DNA of 64,000 nucleotides from Marinobacter lipolyticus SM19 (GCF_000397065.2 NZ_KE007328.1:124001-188000); one strand, 5' to 3'. Counted from the stretch's first letter, positions 28,728-39,953 are shown. Numbers and translations are program-made. The notes: generated by a model from the sequence alone, not told the origin.

Positions 28728-30761
28728 ATGACGCAAGCGAGTTCAAAGCAACAGCGCGATATTCTGGTCACCAGCGCCCTGCCTTATGCCAATGGTCCCA
28801 TTCACCTGGGTCATCTGCTGGAATACATTCAGACCGACATCTGGGTGCGTTACCAGAACATGCGAGGCCAGAACTGCTACTACGTTTGCGCCGATGATGC
28901 CCACGGTACCGCGATCATGCTGCGTGCCGAGCGTGAGGGCATTACTTCCGAACAGCTGATCGATCGCATCCGTGACGAGCATCAGCAGGATTTCAGCGGT
29001 TTTCATATCCGCTTTGACAACTATTACACCACGCATTCCGAGGAAAACCGCCAGTTCTCGGAATACATATACCGGCAATTGCAGGAAAACGGGCATATTG
29101 CGACCCGCAAGATTACCCAGTCCTATGACCCGGAAAAGAACATGTTTCTGGCGGACCGGTTTATCAAGGGCACTTGCCCGAAATGCAAGACCGAGGACCA
29201 GTACGGGGACAACTGCGAAGCCTGCGGTGCTACTTATACGCCGGCTGAGTTGATTAATCCGCGTTCTGCGGTGTCGGGCGCCACTCCGATTGAGAAGGAA
29301 TCCGAGCACTATTTCTTCAAACTGCCGGACTTTGCCGATTTCCTGGCGAAGTGGACCCGTAGCGGTACCCTTCAGCCGCAGGTGGCCAACAAGCTGGCCG
29401 AGTGGCTGGACGCGGGGCTGCAGGAGTGGGACATCAGTCGTGATGCACCCTACTTCGGATTCGAGATTCCGGACGCTCCGGGCAAGTATTTCTATGTCTG
29501 GCTGGATGCGCCGATAGGATACCTGGCCAGTTTCAAAAACCTGTGCAACCGGGAAGGTATCGATTTCGAGCATTTCTGGAAGGCCGATTCCACCGCCGAG
29601 GTGTACCACTTCATCGGCAAGGACATCATCAACTTCCACGCGCTGTTCTGGCCATCCATGCTGCACGATGCCGGTTTCCGCACGCCAACAGCGGTCTGGG
29701 CCCACGGGTTTGTCACCGTTAACGGTAAGAAGATGTCCAAATCCCGGGGCACGTTCATCATGGCCCGCACCTACCTGGACCACCTGAATCCGGAATACCT
29801 GCGTTATTACTTCGCCGCCAAGCTCACCAGTGGCGTGGATGACATGGACCTGAACCTGGAAGACTTCGCATCGCGGGTGAATTCGGACCTGGTCGGCAAG
29901 GTGGTCAATATCGCCAGCCGCAGTGCCGGCTTCATTACCAAGCGCTTCGACGGCCAGCTTGGCAAGGTCACCGAGCACGACAAGCTGAAAGAGTTCATCG
30001 ATGCCGGCAATGACATTGCCGACTTTTATGAGGCCCGCGAGTTCGGCCGTGCTATGCGTCGCATCATGGAGCTGGCGGATATCGCCAACCAGTACGTGAA
30101 CGACGAACAGCCGTGGGTGATTGCCAAGCAGGAAGGCCAGGACGAGAAGCTTCAGGCCATCTGCACCAACGCCATCAATATGTTCCATCTGTTGATGACC
30201 TATCTGGCCCCGGTACTTCCGGAAACGGCTAAAGCCTCCGAGGCGTTCCTGAATGCGCGCCTCGACTGGAATAACCGCGGCGAGCGTCTGGAAAACCACG
30301 GTATCAACAAATTCAAGCCGCTGATGAACCGCGTGGATATGGCGCAGATCGAAAAAATGCTGGACGCGTCCAAGGAAGAAATGCCCGCAGCGACCGCGAA
30401 ACCTGCCGAGACCGCCAATCTCGAACCGGTCGCCGAGGAGATAGAATTCGGAGACTTTGCGAAAGTGGATCTTCGGGTCGCAAAAATTGTCAAAGCGGAA
30501 CATGTGGAAGGTGCCGACAAACTGCTGCGTCTGACACTGGATATCGGGCATGGTGACCGGAACGTATTTGCAGGCATCAAATCCGCCTACAAGCCCGAGG
30601 AACTGGAAGGCCGTCTGACAGTTATGGTTGCCAACCTGAAGCCACGTAAGATGAAGTTCGGAATGTCCGAGGGCATGGTTCTGGCAGCCGGTCCCGGCGG
30701 CAAGGACATCTTTATCCTGTCACCGGACTCCGGGGCCACCCCGGGCATGCGGATCATGTAA
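28728..30761 (+). CDS. metG: Methionine--tRNA ligase
   Basis: Charges initiator and elongator tRNA-Met. It has 677 residues, the same as E. coli. The class I motif is [13 protein letters not shown] near residue 25. A knuckle domain binds zinc with CPKC and CEAC near 145-160, and KMSKSRG completes the ATP site. The C-terminal 110 residues are the OB-fold tRNA-binding and dimerisation domain ([29 protein letters not shown]), joined by an Ala/Pro-rich linker. I start at the ATG at 28728; the frame is open 34 codons upstream, in the divergent promoter region. Confidence 0.97.
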   Translation: MTQASSKQQRDILVTSALPYANGPIHLGHLLEYIQTDIWVRYQNMRGQNCYYVCADDAHGTAIMLRAEREGITSEQLIDRIRDEHQQDFSGFHIRFDNYYTTHSEENRQFSEYIYRQLQENGHIATRKITQSYDPEKNMFLADRFIKGTCPKCKTEDQYGDNCEACGATYTPAELINPRSAVSGATPIEKESEHYFFKLPDFADFLAKWTRSGTLQPQVANKLAEWLDAGLQEWDISRDAPYFGFEIPDAPGKYFYVWLDAPIGYLASFKNLCNREGIDFEHFWKADSTAEVYHFIGKDIINFHALFWPSMLHDAGFRTPTAVWAHGFVTVNGKKMSKSRGTFIMARTYLDHLNPEYLRYYFAAKLTSGVDDMDLNLEDFASRVNSDLVGKVVNIASRSAGFITKRFDGQLGKVTEHDKLKEFIDAGNDIADFYEAREFGRAMRRIMELADIANQYVNDEQPWVIAKQEGQDEKLQAICTNAINMFHLLMTYLAPVLPETAKASEAFLNARLDWNNRGERLENHGINKFKPLMNRVDMAQIEKMLDASKEEMPAATAKPAETANLEPVAEEIEFGDFAKVDLRVAKIVKAEHVEGADKLLRLTLDIGHGDRNVFAGIKSAYKPEELEGRLTVMVANLKPRKMKFGMSEGMVLAAGPGGKDIFILSPDSGATPGMRIM

Positions 30762-30798
30762 GGCACCTGCATAAGGGCAGTGTGATGGAGCAAAGCGA

Positions 30799-31380
30799 AT
30801 GACCGAGTATTTGCTGATTCTGGTCAGCACCATTCTGGTGAACAACTTTGTACTGGTTCAGTTCCTGGGGCTGTGCCCGTTCATGGGGGTGTCCGGCAAG
30901 CTGGAGACCGCCATGGGCATGTCCCTGGCCACCACGTTTGTGCTGACCCTTGCGTCCGTATGCAGCTATCTGGCGTACACCTACCTGCTGGAACCCCTGA
31001 ACCTCGCATTCCTGAAAACCATCACGTTTATCCTGGTGATCGCGGTGGTGGTTCAGTTCACCGAAATGGTAGTACGCAAGACAAGCCCCCTGCTCTATCG
31101 GGTTCTGGGTATTTTCCTGCCGCTGATCACCACTAACTGCGCGGTGCTCGGTGTGGCGCTGCTTAACCTGAACAAGAACAACAACTTCGTGGAATCTGTC
31201 CTGTATGGTTTTGGCGCGGCCGCCGGCTTCTCGCTGGTCCTGGTGCTGTTTGCCGCCATGCGTGAGCGCATTGCCGTGGCCGATGTTCCCGTGGCTTTCC
31301 GTGGCGCCGCCATTGGTATGGTGACGGCGGGGCTGATGTCATTGGCATTCCTGGGCTTTACCGGCCTCGTCGGCGTTTGA
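30799..31380 (+). CDS. rsxA: Electron transport complex subunit RsxA
   Basis: A membrane subunit of the Rsx/Rnf complex, which passes electrons between reduced carriers and, in some bacteria, couples this to Na+ or H+ movement. It has 193 residues with six hydrophobic segments. Family landmarks are [20 protein letters not shown] at the N-terminus (holding a Cys of the intramembrane Fe centre shared with RsxE) and [17 protein letters not shown]. The ATG has GGAG eight bases upstream. It opens the six-gene operon, in the E. coli order. Confidence 0.96.
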   Translation: MTEYLLILVSTILVNNFVLVQFLGLCPFMGVSGKLETAMGMSLATTFVLTLASVCSYLAYTYLLEPLNLAFLKTITFILVIAVVVQFTEMVVRKTSPLLYRVLGIFLPLITTNCAVLGVALLNLNKNNNFVESVLYGFGAAAGFSLVLVLFAAMRERIAVADVPVAFRGAAIGMVTAGLMSLAFLGFTGLVGV

Positions 31381-31408
31381 CGGGGTAAGGTTTAAGGGTA
31401 TCGATTTT

Positions 31409-31987
31409 ATGTGGACGAGCATCCTCATCGCTGTTGTTGTTCTGCTGGCCCTGGCTGTGGTGTTCGGCGGCTTGCTGGGCTTCGCCGCTGAGCGCTTCCG
31501 GGTGGAAGGCAATCCCCTGGTCGAACAGATCGACTCTCTACTACCACAGACCCAGTGTGGTCAGTGTGGCTACCCTGGCTGCCGCCCCTATGCGGAGTCC
31601 ATTGCCGAGGGCGGTCCCATCAATAAATGCCCACCGGGCGGTGAAGGTACGATTAAATCCCTGGCCGACCTGCTGGATGTGGAGCCCGAGCCCCTGGACG
31701 CTGAGCACGGTGTCGAGCAGGAGAAACGGGTGGCCGTCATTCGCGAGGATGAGTGTATTGGCTGTACCAAGTGCATTCAGGCCTGCCCTGTTGACGCCAT
31801 TCTGGGTTCCGCCAAGCACATGCACACGGTGATCGAAAGCGAATGCACCGGCTGTGACCTGTGCGTGGATCCCTGCCCGGTCGACTGCATCGACATGATC
31901 ACCATCGAACCGGACATCCGGGCCTGGACCTGGAATCCGCCAAAGACCGACATCATTGCCACCGATCGCCAGGGGGCCAGTGCCTGA
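31409..31987 (+). CDS. rsxB: Electron transport complex subunit RsxB
   Basis: A ferredoxin-like subunit with a single N-terminal membrane anchor (about residues 5-27). It has 192 residues. A [4Fe-4S] motif lies in [20 protein letters not shown] with the trailing INKCPPGG. Two bacterial-ferredoxin clusters follow, [14 protein letters not shown] and [15 protein letters not shown]. Spacing before it is 28 bases, and its stop overlaps the rsxC start in TGATG, so rsxB and rsxC are coupled. Confidence 0.96.
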   Translation: MWTSILIAVVVLLALAVVFGGLLGFAAERFRVEGNPLVEQIDSLLPQTQCGQCGYPGCRPYAESIAEGGPINKCPPGGEGTIKSLADLLDVEPEPLDAEHGVEQEKRVAVIREDECIGCTKCIQACPVDAILGSAKHMHTVIESECTGCDLCVDPCPVDCIDMITIEPDIRAWTWNPPKTDIIATDRQGASA

Positions 31988-33810
31988 TGACACAACTCTG
32001 GGATTTCGCCGGCGGTATTCACCCGGCAGAACACAAGCATCAGTCAACCAGTCGCCCCATCCGTCAGTCCGGACTTCCGGAGCGGCTGATACTGCCCCTG
32101 CAACAACACATTGGCGCGCCTGCCGAGGCCATTGTGATCGAAGGCGAGCGCGTCCTTAAAGGCCAACGAATTGCCGAGGTAACCAACGGCATGGGTGTTC
32201 CCGTGCACGCACCAACCTCCGGCACCATTGAGTCCATCGCCCGCTTGCCGGTTCCCCATCCCTCCGGCATGGACGACTGGTGCATTACCCTCATTCCCGA
32301 CGGTGAGGACCAATGGTGCCAGCGCCATCCGATAGCGGACTATCGCCAAATGGAGCGGGACGAGGTGTTGGACACCATTCGCATGGCCGGCATCTCCGGC
32401 ATGGGCGGTGCGGGCTTCCCCACCAATATCAAACTGAGACCGCCCAGGGACCGTAAGGTCAGCACACTGATCCTCAACGGCGCAGAGTGTGAGCCCTACA
32501 TCACCGCCGATGACATGACCATGCGCGAACGATCGGATGAGATCATCTCCGGCCTGAAGATCATGGCGTGGATTCTGCGCCCCGAGCGCTGCGTCATTGC
32601 GATTGAAGACAACAAGCCGGAAGCGGCCGCAGCCATGAAGAAAGCGGCCGAGGGCACACAGATCGAAGTGGTTGTGGTGCCGACGAAGTACCCGTCCGGC
32701 GGCGAAAAGCAGCTGATCCGGATCCTTACCGGCATGGAGGTGCCCAGTGGTGGTATACCGGCGGATATCGGTGTTATGTGCCAGAACGTGGGAACCGCCA
32801 TTGCTGTGGCGCGGGCTATCCTTGAGGGCGAACCGCTGATCAGGCGCGTGGTCACCATTACCGGCGAGGCCGTCGCCGAACCCGGAAACTTCGAAGCACT
32901 CCTGGGCACCCCGATCCACTATCTGCTGAGCCAGGCCGGGCTGCAGGAGACACAACTCCACCGGCTAGTCCTCGGCGGCCCAATGATGGGGTATACGCTG
33001 AACACCCCGGATATACCGGTGGTCAAGACCAGCAACTGTGTGATCGCCGCCACTGCGCAAGAGCTACCCGACCCGGAACCGGAACAGGCCTGTATCCGTT
33101 GTGGTCAGTGCGCCGAAGCCTGTCCCATGGAATTGTTACCGCAACAACTGTTCTGGTACGCCAAAGCTGGTGAATTTGAAAAAGCAGAACACCTGAATCT
33201 GTTCGACTGCATCGAGTGCGGGGCCTGTTCCTATGTGTGTCCCAGCTCTATTCCTCTGGTGCAGTACTACCGCTATGCCAAGGGTGAAGTCCGGATTCAG
33301 CAGGCCGAGCAATTGAAAGCCGATCGCGCCCGGGAACGCTTTGAGGCGCGCCAGGCCCGTCTGGAACGTGAGCAGCAGGAGAAGGAGCTGCGCCGCAAAG
33401 AACGCGCCAAGGCTGCAGCGGAAGCTCAGGCAAAGAAGAAGGCCGAAGCGGAACAAGCCGCTGCCAAAGGCGAAGCAGTTGATGAAAAGGCCGCCAAGGC
33501 GGCTCTGGTCCAGGAAGCATTGGCTCGAAAGAAAGCCGGTGCAGCAACTGCCCCCGAAACTCAGACCACCGACGCGGAGAACTCATCTCCGGCACCGGAC
33601 ATTCCTGCTCTGGAAAAACAGTTGACCCAGGCGAAATCCAAGCTGGACACCATGCAATCGATGCTTGAGGACGCCAAGGCCCAACAGGCCGACAACGTCG
33701 ATAAGCTTGAGCGCGCGGTTGCCAAGAACCATGAACGGGTAAAACGGGCGGAAGAAGCCCTGGCCGAGGCCAGGGCGGACACAACCCCGGCTACCCAATC
33801 CACCGAATAA
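31987..33810 (+). CDS. rsxC: Electron transport complex subunit RsxC
   Basis: The NADH- or ferredoxin-facing subunit, with flavin and [4Fe-4S] binding, 607 residues. The domain order is an N-terminal barrel-like part ([16 protein letters not shown]), then the FMN/NADH region [13 protein letters not shown] and [16 protein letters not shown] near residues 130-170. Two ferredoxin motifs are [12 protein letters not shown] and [16 protein letters not shown] near 360-410. The last 180 or so residues are a charged, Ala/Lys/Glu-rich helical tail, variable in this family. The start is the ATG in the TGATG overlap with rsxB; the frame is open upstream inside rsxB. Confidence 0.96.
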   Translation: MTQLWDFAGGIHPAEHKHQSTSRPIRQSGLPERLILPLQQHIGAPAEAIVIEGERVLKGQRIAEVTNGMGVPVHAPTSGTIESIARLPVPHPSGMDDWCITLIPDGEDQWCQRHPIADYRQMERDEVLDTIRMAGISGMGGAGFPTNIKLRPPRDRKVSTLILNGAECEPYITADDMTMRERSDEIISGLKIMAWILRPERCVIAIEDNKPEAAAAMKKAAEGTQIEVVVVPTKYPSGGEKQLIRILTGMEVPSGGIPADIGVMCQNVGTAIAVARAILEGEPLIRRVVTITGEAVAEPGNFEALLGTPIHYLLSQAGLQETQLHRLVLGGPMMGYTLNTPDIPVVKTSNCVIAATAQELPDPEPEQACIRCGQCAEACPMELLPQQLFWYAKAGEFEKAEHLNLFDCIECGACSYVCPSSIPLVQYYRYAKGEVRIQQAEQLKADRARERFEARQARLEREQQEKELRRKERAKAAAEAQAKKKAEAEQAAAKGEAVDEKAAKAALVQEALARKKAGAATAPETQTTDAENSSPAPDIPALEKQLTQAKSKLDTMQSMLEDAKAQQADNVDKLERAVAKNHERVKRAEEALAEARADTTPATQSTE

Positions 33811-33832
33811 CGGACATCAGGGCCAAGTCTTC

Positions 33833-34885
33833 ATGGCATTAGCACAACAGTCTTCTCCCCATGCCCGCAAAGCCCGGTCAACCTCCCGGCTCATGCTCTG
33901 GGTGATTCTGGCCACCGTGCCCGGCCTGCTGGCACAGACAATCTTCTTCGGCTGGGGCAACCTGATCAATGTGGTGTGGTGTATTGTTATCGCCCTTGCG
34001 GCGGAAGCCGCCATGCTGTCGATTCGCAAGAAGCCACTGGCGTTTTTCCTCAAGGACAATACCGCCGCCGTCACCGGTCTGTTGCTGGGACTGTCGCTGC
34101 CCCAGTTTGTGCCCTTGTGGGTCTCGGCCATTGCCGTGATCGCGGCCATCGTCATGGCCAAACAGCTCTATGGTGGGCTCGGCTCCAATACGTTCAATCC
34201 GGCCATGGTGGGTTACGCACTGGTGCTGATCTCCTTTCCCGTGGCGATGACAACCAACTGGGCCCAGCCCGGCCTGCTCTGGGAGTCCGCCCCAGGCTTT
34301 GGTGAAACCCTCAACCTGCTGGCGTCCGGTCAGCAGACTGTGGTGGATGGCTATACCATGGCCACCCCCCTGGACGAGTACAAACACAAGATCGCCACCC
34401 ACACCGCTGCGGAAGTACTGGAGCACCCCACTTTCGGTGAGGGCATCGCCCGCGGCTGGGAGTGGGTTAACGCAGCATTCCTGCTGGGCGGCCTGGTACT
34501 GATCGGCCTCAAGATCATTACCTGGCACATTCCCGTCAGTATGTTGGCCGCCATTGCCGTGATGAGTCTTGCTTTTGGCAGCAACCCCGACCAGTACGCA
34601 CCGGTCACCCTGCATATGCTGGCTGGCGGGACCATGCTCGGTGCTTTCTTTATTGCCACTGACCCGGTATCCGCCGCCACCAGTCATCAGGGCAAGCTCA
34701 TTTACGGGGCTGCTATCGGCGTGCTCATATACGTCATCCGCAGCTGGGGGAATTATCCCGACGCGGTTGCTTTCAGCGTACTCCTGATGAACTTCGCTGT
34801 ACCCTTTATCGATCACTACACGCCGCCACGCACTTATGGTCACCACAAGGCCCGGCGCGGCGTGCCCGGCAAGACCCAGGGGTAA
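33833..34885 (+). CDS. rsxD: Electron transport complex subunit RsxD
   Basis: A polytopic membrane subunit that carries covalently bound FMN, 350 residues with about nine hydrophobic segments. The flavinylated Thr is probably that in [17 protein letters not shown] near residue 280. A periplasmic loop lies at about 150-210. The N-terminus [33 protein letters not shown] matches RnfD/RsxD. It starts 22 bases after rsxC and ends three bases before rsxG. Confidence 0.95.
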   Translation: MALAQQSSPHARKARSTSRLMLWVILATVPGLLAQTIFFGWGNLINVVWCIVIALAAEAAMLSIRKKPLAFFLKDNTAAVTGLLLGLSLPQFVPLWVSAIAVIAAIVMAKQLYGGLGSNTFNPAMVGYALVLISFPVAMTTNWAQPGLLWESAPGFGETLNLLASGQQTVVDGYTMATPLDEYKHKIATHTAAEVLEHPTFGEGIARGWEWVNAAFLLGGLVLIGLKIITWHIPVSMLAAIAVMSLAFGSNPDQYAPVTLHMLAGGTMLGAFFIATDPVSAATSHQGKLIYGAAIGVLIYVIRSWGNYPDAVAFSVLLMNFAVPFIDHYTPPRTYGHHKARRGVPGKTQG

Positions 34886-34888
34886 TCC

Positions 34889-35590
34889 ATGGCCGCCATT
34901 GCACAGTCCGTCCGTCGCAGCGCCATTGGCCTTGGCCTTTTCGCTGTCATCACCGGTGGCACCATTGCTGTCACTCAGGTTCTGACCGCTGATCGCATTG
35001 CCGAACAGGCCGCCCGCGCCGAAGCCAGGGCCCTGTTCGAAATCATTCCCGAGAGCCGTCATGACAACGACCTGCTCAGGGATACCGTGCAACTGCCGGC
35101 AAGCGATCGCCTGCCCCAATCCGGCCCGGTAACGGCCTGGGTCGCACGATCCAACGGGCAACCGGTCGGAGTGATTCTTCCTGCCGTCGCTCCCGACGGC
35201 TATTCCGGAGATATCCGCCTGCTGGTCGGCATCGACCTTGATGGCAACGTCCTTGGTGTACGGGTGACAAGCCACAAGGAAACCCCGGGCCTTGGCGACC
35301 GCATCGAAACCAAGAAGTCCGACTGGATCTATTCCTTCGAAGGGCGCAACCTCAGGGACCCGCTTCCCAGGCGCTGGAACGTAAAGAAAAACGGCGGAGT
35401 GTTTGACCAGTTTACCGGTGCCACCATCACCCCCAGGGCCGTGGTCAAGGCCGTTCAGAAGACACTGATCTACTTTCGCCAGAACCGGCAGGAACTGCGT
35501 AAGATTCTCAATGAACCTCCGCAAAAGCGGAGCACGCCCATCATTCCCGACGCCGTGGCTGGCCAACATCAAGACGCGGAGCATTCCTGA
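34889..35590 (+). CDS. rsxG: Electron transport complex subunit RsxG
   Basis: A flavoprotein subunit with one N-terminal membrane helix (about 9-30) and a periplasmic FMN-binding domain, 233 residues. The FMN is attached to the second Thr in [15 protein letters not shown] near residue 175, the family flavinylation motif. Another conserved stretch is [17 protein letters not shown]. The C-terminal 30 residues ([13 protein letters not shown]) are an unconserved tail. ATG start; the stop is two bases before rsxE. Confidence 0.95.
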   Translation: MAAIAQSVRRSAIGLGLFAVITGGTIAVTQVLTADRIAEQAARAEARALFEIIPESRHDNDLLRDTVQLPASDRLPQSGPVTAWVARSNGQPVGVILPAVAPDGYSGDIRLLVGIDLDGNVLGVRVTSHKETPGLGDRIETKKSDWIYSFEGRNLRDPLPRRWNVKKNGGVFDQFTGATITPRAVVKAVQKTLIYFRQNRQELRKILNEPPQKRSTPIIPDAVAGQHQDAEHS

Positions 35591-35592
35591 TC

Positions 35593-36309
35593 ATGGCAAC
35601 CAAGACCAACTCGGAAATCGTTCGTGAGGGCCTCTGGACCAACAACCCCGCCCTGGTTCAGGTGCTCGGTTTGTGCCCGTTGCTGGCGGTCACCAGCACC
35701 GTGGTTAACGCCATCGGACTGGGACTGGCAACCCTCATGGTATTGATGGGGTCAAACCTGGCCGTGTCGCTGATCCGGAATTTCGTCAGCGAGTCCGTAC
35801 GCCTGCCCGCATTCGTGATGATCATCGCTTCCTTCGTCACCTGTGCCGAGTTGTTGATGCAGGCTTTCACCTATGAGCTGTACCAGATTCTCGGCATTTT
35901 CATCCCACTGATCGTCACCAACTGTGCCATCCTGGGCCGTGCCGATGCTTTCGCCTCCAAGAACGGCCCGGTCCCGGCGTTGCTGGACGGTGTGATGATG
36001 GGGCTGGGCTTCCTTGCCGTGTTGATTGTCCTCGGCGCCATGCGGGAACTGATTGGCCAGGGCACCTTGTTTACTGATATGGACTTGCTACTCGGCCCCA
36101 TCGCGGCGGATTGGGGCATGCGCCCCCTGGAAAACTATCCGGATATGCTGTTCATGGTACTGCCACCGGGTGCGTTCGTCGGGCTGGGCCTGTTGATTGC
36201 CCTCAAGAACAGCATCGATAATCAGCTCAAGGAACGTCGTAGCGCCAAAGTAACCGAGCCGGTTGCCAGTGGTAGCAAGCGGGTACGGGTCACAGGGCAG
36301 GTATCCTGA
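35593..36309 (+). CDS. rsxE: Electron transport complex subunit RsxE
   Basis: A membrane subunit related to RsxA, with which it shares the Fe site in the membrane, 238 residues. It has [33 protein letters not shown] and [22 protein letters not shown], the counterparts of the RsxA motifs. There are six hydrophobic segments and a basic C-terminal tail. It ends one base before nth. The complex is named for reducing SoxR in E. coli; the physiological partner here is not shown by sequence. Confidence 0.95.
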   Translation: MATKTNSEIVREGLWTNNPALVQVLGLCPLLAVTSTVVNAIGLGLATLMVLMGSNLAVSLIRNFVSESVRLPAFVMIIASFVTCAELLMQAFTYELYQILGIFIPLIVTNCAILGRADAFASKNGPVPALLDGVMMGLGFLAVLIVLGAMRELIGQGTLFTDMDLLLGPIAADWGMRPLENYPDMLFMVLPPGAFVGLGLLIALKNSIDNQLKERRSAKVTEPVASGSKRVRVTGQVS

Positions 36310-36310
36310 T

Positions 36311-36949
36311 ATGAACCGTGAAAAGCGCATTGAGATTTTCACCCGGTTGCGGGACAACAACCCCAATCCCACGACCGAGCTGAACTACTCGACTCCATTT
36401 GAGTTATTGATCGCTGTGATACTGTCTGCCCAGGCTACCGATGTCGGGGTCAACAAGGCCACGGACAAACTGTATCCGGTTGCCAATACACCCGCCTCCA
36501 TATTCGCCCTGGGTGTGGACGGCCTGAAGGAATACATCAAGACCATCGGCCTGTTTAACAGCAAGGCGGAGAATGTCATCAAGACCTGCCAACTGTTGCT
36601 GGAAAAGCATGGGGGCGAGGTGCCCGATAATCGTGAGGATCTTGAAGCCCTGCCCGGCGTTGGCCGGAAAACGGCGAATGTAGTGCTCAATACCGCGTTC
36701 GGCCAGCCCGCCATGGCTGTGGATACTCACATTTTCCGGGTATCCAACCGAACCGGTATCGCCCCCGGGAAAAACGTTCTGGAAGTGGAGAAGCGTTTAA
36801 TGCGCCTGGTACCCAGGGAGTTCCTTCTGGATGCCCACCACTGGCTGATTCTTCACGGCCGTTACGTCTGCACCGCGAGAAAACCCAGATGCGGGGCCTG
36901 CCCTATTGAGGACCTGTGCGAATTCAAACAGAAGCGGGATTACCAATAG
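36311..36949 (+). CDS. nth: Endonuclease III
   Basis: A base-excision repair glycosylase and AP lyase for oxidised pyrimidines, 212 residues. The helix-hairpin-helix with the catalytic Lys is LPGVGRKTANVVLN, and the catalytic Asp is in AVDTHIFRVSNR. The [4Fe-4S] cluster Cys pattern C-x6-C-x2-C-x5-C is complete at the C-terminus (CTARKPRCGACPIEDLC). The start is the ATG at 36311, one base after the rsxE stop, so nth is the last gene of the rsx operon as in E. coli. Confidence 0.97.
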   Translation: MNREKRIEIFTRLRDNNPNPTTELNYSTPFELLIAVILSAQATDVGVNKATDKLYPVANTPASIFALGVDGLKEYIKTIGLFNSKAENVIKTCQLLLEKHGGEVPDNREDLEALPGVGRKTANVVLNTAFGQPAMAVDTHIFRVSNRTGIAPGKNVLEVEKRLMRLVPREFLLDAHHWLILHGRYVCTARKPRCGACPIEDLCEFKQKRDYQ

Positions 36950-37016
36950 CGGGACTGAGATTGCGGGGTCGGGTAGCCGCCAGGACAACTCGCCCGGCGG
37001 CTGATACCGGGACGAG

Positions 37017-37592
37017 TTATCGCTGCCCCAGCATACTGGCTTTCAGTTCCTTCTGGGCAGGCTGGTCAGACAACCAGATGCCGAACAGAGCCTTCTTGAA
37101 CTCGAAATCACCCACAGTGTCCCTGACTTCGCCATTCTTGAGAACACGTACCCCCTCCGACGGGAGATAAACGAGATCAAAGACATCACCCTCCTTGATC
37201 TCTTCCTCGAAGACAGACATAAACTGGTCAACATCATCCTGGATTGCCGACAGGTCACCACCAGTCGCGTTTTCAAAGCCTTCCAGGGTGGCTTCCGTCA
37301 TACGCTCGCTGGTAATCATGTCCGATATAATGTGGAGCGTAATAGCCTGTGGTTCATCAGCATTAATAACCGCCTGGCCATCTTCGATGCTTTCCGGCAC
37401 ATAAAGCCCCCCCACGTACAGATCCATGAACCACTTGGAGCGGGTGCCTGCTCCGTTGAGCTTAAGCTCGGTATCCATGGCGGTATAGGTATCCGGAACA
37501 TCCACGCCTTCCACCGTAAGGGCCGACACGGGAGCCGACAGCGCGGCAGACAGTGCCAATGAGACAAAACCTGTTGATAGAGCCTTCTTCAT
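37017..37592 (-). CDS. Chalcone isomerase-like periplasmic protein
   Basis: A small secreted protein, about 191 residues, with a chalcone-isomerase-like domain of unknown role in bacteria. The N-terminal 25 residues are a signal peptide (KKALSTGFVSLALSAALSAPVSA). The domain has VEGVDVPDTYTAMDTELKLNGAG, KWFMDLYVGGLYVPE and a late GIWLSDQPAQKELKASMLG. Two tandem ATGs (37593-37595 and 37590-37592) follow AAAGGAAAGG; I use the inner one, and an ATG eight codons earlier is also possible. The stop lies in a bulged hairpin (36987-37018). Confidence 0.8.
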   Translation of the reverse strand: MKKALSTGFVSLALSAALSAPVSALTVEGVDVPDTYTAMDTELKLNGAGTRSKWFMDLYVGGLYVPESIEDGQAVINADEPQAITLHIISDMITSERMTEATLEGFENATGGDLSAIQDDVDQFMSVFEEEIKEGDVFDLVYLPSEGVRVLKNGEVRDTVGDFEFKKALFGIWLSDQPAQKELKASMLGQR

Positions 37593-37740
37593 CATCCTTT
37601 CCTTTTCAGTCGTCATTATTGAGTTATTTTATTTTTATGCCGGGTTTCGACTGCCTATCCCTGCCCGGAAGATCATTCTAACAGGGTAGTTAAGGGACAT
37701 TGCGCAACCTGGTTCTCATTTGAGGGCGTACTGAAACAGA

Positions 37741-37769
37741 AAAGCCGACCATTTTCCATGGCCGGCTTT
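37741..37769 (-). terminator. Terminator downstream of rpoS
   Basis: Imperfect 12-base arms AAAGCCGACCAT (37741-37752) and ATGGCCGGCTTT (37758-37769) enclose TTTCC with one mismatched pair. On the minus strand the hairpin ends in CTTTTCTGTTTC, a short U-rich tail, 30 bases after the rpoS stop. Confidence 0.7.
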
Positions 37770-37799
37770 CGGGGATGATAAAGCTCTATTGGTTAGTGG

Positions 37800-38798
37800 T
37801 TACATGAAAAGCAATGAGCCAGAAAGGCCTTCCTTCTCCAGAATCTCACGGAGACGACGCAGGGCCTCGACCTGGATCTGACGCACGCGTTCGCGGGTCA
37901 GCCCGATCTCCTGGCCAACTTCCTCCAGAGTACTGACCGGATAGCCACGCAAGCCAAAGCGACGGGAAAGCACCTCCTGTTGCTTCTCACTGAGCTGATC
38001 AATCCACTTCTCGACACAGGAACACATATTGTTGTCCTGCAGGAGATCAGCAGGATCCGAAGCACCTTCATCAGCCACGGTATCCAGCAGGGATTTCTCG
38101 CCACCAGCCCCAATAGGCGTATCCATCGAGGCCACCCGCTCATTCAGACCGAGCATGCGCTTTACGTCATCCACGGGTTTGTCGACCATGCGGGCAATTT
38201 CTTCCGCTGACGGTTCGTGATCCAGCTTCTGGGTGAGCTCACGGGCTGCACGCAGGTACAGATTGAGCTCTTTGACGACGTGAATGGGCAATCGGATGGT
38301 GCGGGTCTGATTCATGATGGCCCGCTCAATAGTCTGGCGAATCCACCATGTTGCGTAAGTAGAGAATCTGAACCCCCGCTCGGGATCAAACTTTTCCACC
38401 GCACGGATCAGGCCAAGGTTGCCCTCTTCAATCAGATCCAGCAGGGTCAGTCCGCGGTTGACGTACCTACGGGCTATTTTAACAACCAACCGAAGATTAC
38501 TTTCAATCATGCGTTTACGACCGGACTCTTCACCCTTGCGGGCCAGCCTGGCGAAATACACTTCTTCTTCGGGAGTAAGTAGTGGAGAGAAGCCAATCTC
38601 GTTCAGATACAACTGGGTTGCATCAAGTTGTTTTTGGCTCGTGAAGTATCGGCCCTGGGCCGGAATACCTTCTGTAACTTCTGCCACTTCCGTGTCAGAG
38701 GATTCCTTTTCGACCTTATCTTCCGCCAGAAGCTGATCTTCAGCCTCTTCAACGTCACTCACACGGTCGATGATGAGTTCTTCTTGATCTGCTGACAT
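37800..38798 (-). CDS. rpoS: RNA polymerase sigma factor RpoS
   Basis: The general stress and stationary-phase sigma factor, 332 residues. Region 1.2 includes [27 protein letters not shown]. Region 2 has [24 protein letters not shown] followed by [24 protein letters not shown] and the -10 contact [17 protein letters not shown]. Region 3 is [18 protein letters not shown], and region 4 ends with the helix-turn-helix [20 protein letters not shown]. The start is the ATG at 38796-38798 with GGCGGGG upstream. A leader of at least 190 bases separates it from nlpD, and, as in other species, the main promoter may lie inside nlpD. Confidence 0.97.
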   Translation of the reverse strand: MSADQEELIIDRVSDVEEAEDQLLAEDKVEKESSDTEVAEVTEGIPAQGRYFTSQKQLDATQLYLNEIGFSPLLTPEEEVYFARLARKGEESGRKRMIESNLRLVVKIARRYVNRGLTLLDLIEEGNLGLIRAVEKFDPERGFRFSTYATWWIRQTIERAIMNQTRTIRLPIHVVKELNLYLRAARELTQKLDHEPSAEEIARMVDKPVDDVKRMLGLNERVASMDTPIGAGGEKSLLDTVADEGASDPADLLQDNNMCSCVEKWIDQLSEKQQEVLSRRFGLRGYPVSTLEEVGQEIGLTRERVRQIQVEALRRLREILEKEGLSGSLLFM

Positions 38799-38989
38799 AT
38801 CTTTGCCCCGCCTCTCAATAATCCTGGTTGTCCGCCCACGACTTTTTATTATTGTGAGCACCTGCTGTATTCGCGTTTTTGTTCAGGACATTTAGCTATT
38901 GGCTGGCTACTACTGTAACCATTATTTTTGTTCTTTGCTGTCGGCTTTCTTGTCAGTACCGGGACGTCTGTATCTGGCAGGATACCCGG

Positions 38990-39889
38990 TCAGCGTGGCG
39001 GTAAGTAATGACTTGGGTCAACCGGATTGCCATTCTTCCGAATCTCGAAGTGCAATTTGGGTCGATCCGCTCCGCTACTACCAAGCTCTGCAATTACCTG
39101 CCCGGCTTTTACATCCTCCCCTTCCTGCACCAGAATTTTCCGGTTATGGGCGTAAGCACTCAAGTAGTGCTCATTATGGTTCACAATAATCAGATTACCG
39201 TATCCAAGCAATCCACTACCGGCGTAGACCACATTACCACCCGCGGCTGCCCTTACAGGATCTCCCGGATTTCCAGCAATATCAACACCTTTATTGACTT
39301 TCCCGGATGTCGAATAACCTGCAATTACGGTGCCAACGTGCGGCCAACGCCAACTGACATTCGATACCGTTTGCGTCTGACTGTTCAACGGCGACGTCCG
39401 ATTCGGCTCTCTGGAAACCGTTGGCCGGGGTTCAGGTTTCGGGGTTGGTGCCTTACTAACCTGCCTCGACTGCGGCTTCGCCGATGGCGGCTTGGTACGC
39501 CCCTTATTCTGAGCCGATGATGTGACAGTTCCGCGAAGGTCCAGACGCAAAACCTGGCCGGCTCTCAAATGCCACGGTGCAGATATGCCATTCGCATTGC
39601 CCAGCTCACGGTAATCCCGACCGTACCGCCAGGCTATGCTATAAAGTGTTTCCCCGGGTTTTACCACATGCCGCCCCCAGTAAACCGGAGGATTGTAGCG
39701 GTCGTCCTGGTAAATCGCGTTGGTATTGCAGCCACTGATCAGTGGAGGCAAAAAGAGAAGAGCCAGAAGTAAAGGCAGCCAGGAGACAGAGCGAACGGAT
39801 TTTTCAGACCATAAGGATACCCGGGTACCGGAGGGGAACCGCAGAAATGTCGCCAAATAAGCCTTGGGGAACCCAGGTAAACATCTCAC
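38990..39889 (-). CDS. nlpD: NlpD-like lipoprotein, LysM and M23 domains
   Basis: An envelope lipoprotein that activates the amidase AmiC for daughter-cell separation. It has up to 299 residues. A lipobox, PLISGC, follows a hydrophobic stretch, so the mature protein starts near Cys54. LysM is VVKPGETLYSIAWRYGRDYRELGNANGI-like near 75-115. A Lys/Pro-rich linker leads to a peptidase M23 domain with HVGTVIAGYSTSGKVNKGVDIAG. As is usual for NlpD, several M23 zinc ligands are absent, so it is probably an activator rather than an enzyme. The start is a GTG at 39889 with no clear ribosome-binding site; a later TTG would give a shorter signal peptide. Confidence 0.88.
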   Translation of the reverse strand: MRCLPGFPKAYLATFLRFPSGTRVSLWSEKSVRSVSWLPLLLALLFLPPLISGCNTNAIYQDDRYNPPVYWGRHVVKPGETLYSIAWRYGRDYRELGNANGISAPWHLRAGQVLRLDLRGTVTSSAQNKGRTKPPSAKPQSRQVSKAPTPKPEPRPTVSREPNRTSPLNSQTQTVSNVSWRWPHVGTVIAGYSTSGKVNKGVDIAGNPGDPVRAAAGGNVVYAGSGLLGYGNLIIVNHNEHYLSAYAHNRKILVQEGEDVKAGQVIAELGSSGADRPKLHFEIRKNGNPVDPSHYLPPR

Positions 39890-39912
39890 AGGTATAAAAA
39901 TCGCCCCGTTAT

Positions 39913-39936
39913 AAAAAATCCGTATTAAAAATACGG
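39913..39936 (-). terminator. Terminator after the DUF368 gene
   Basis: Perfect arms CCGTATT (39920-39926) and AATACGG (39930-39936) enclose AAA. Read on the minus strand they are followed by ATTTTTTAT. This is a good rho-independent terminator for the surE-pcm-DUF368 transcript, so nlpD probably has its own promoter. Confidence 0.7.
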
Positions 39937-39953
39937 CAGTTTCTAAAGTTCTT

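Noticed and set aside
28743..30551. 602-residue open frame antisense to metG
   Set aside because: Shadow of metG with no recognisable domain.
33878..35584. 568-residue open frame antisense to rsxD and rsxG
   Set aside because: Runs across two well-supported genes and their junction, with no family motif.
37605..37799. Possible RsmZ-type small RNA near rpoS, as in Pseudomonas
   Set aside because: Only scattered GGA motifs and no convincing series of hairpins with GGA loops; the clear hairpin here is the rpoS terminator.
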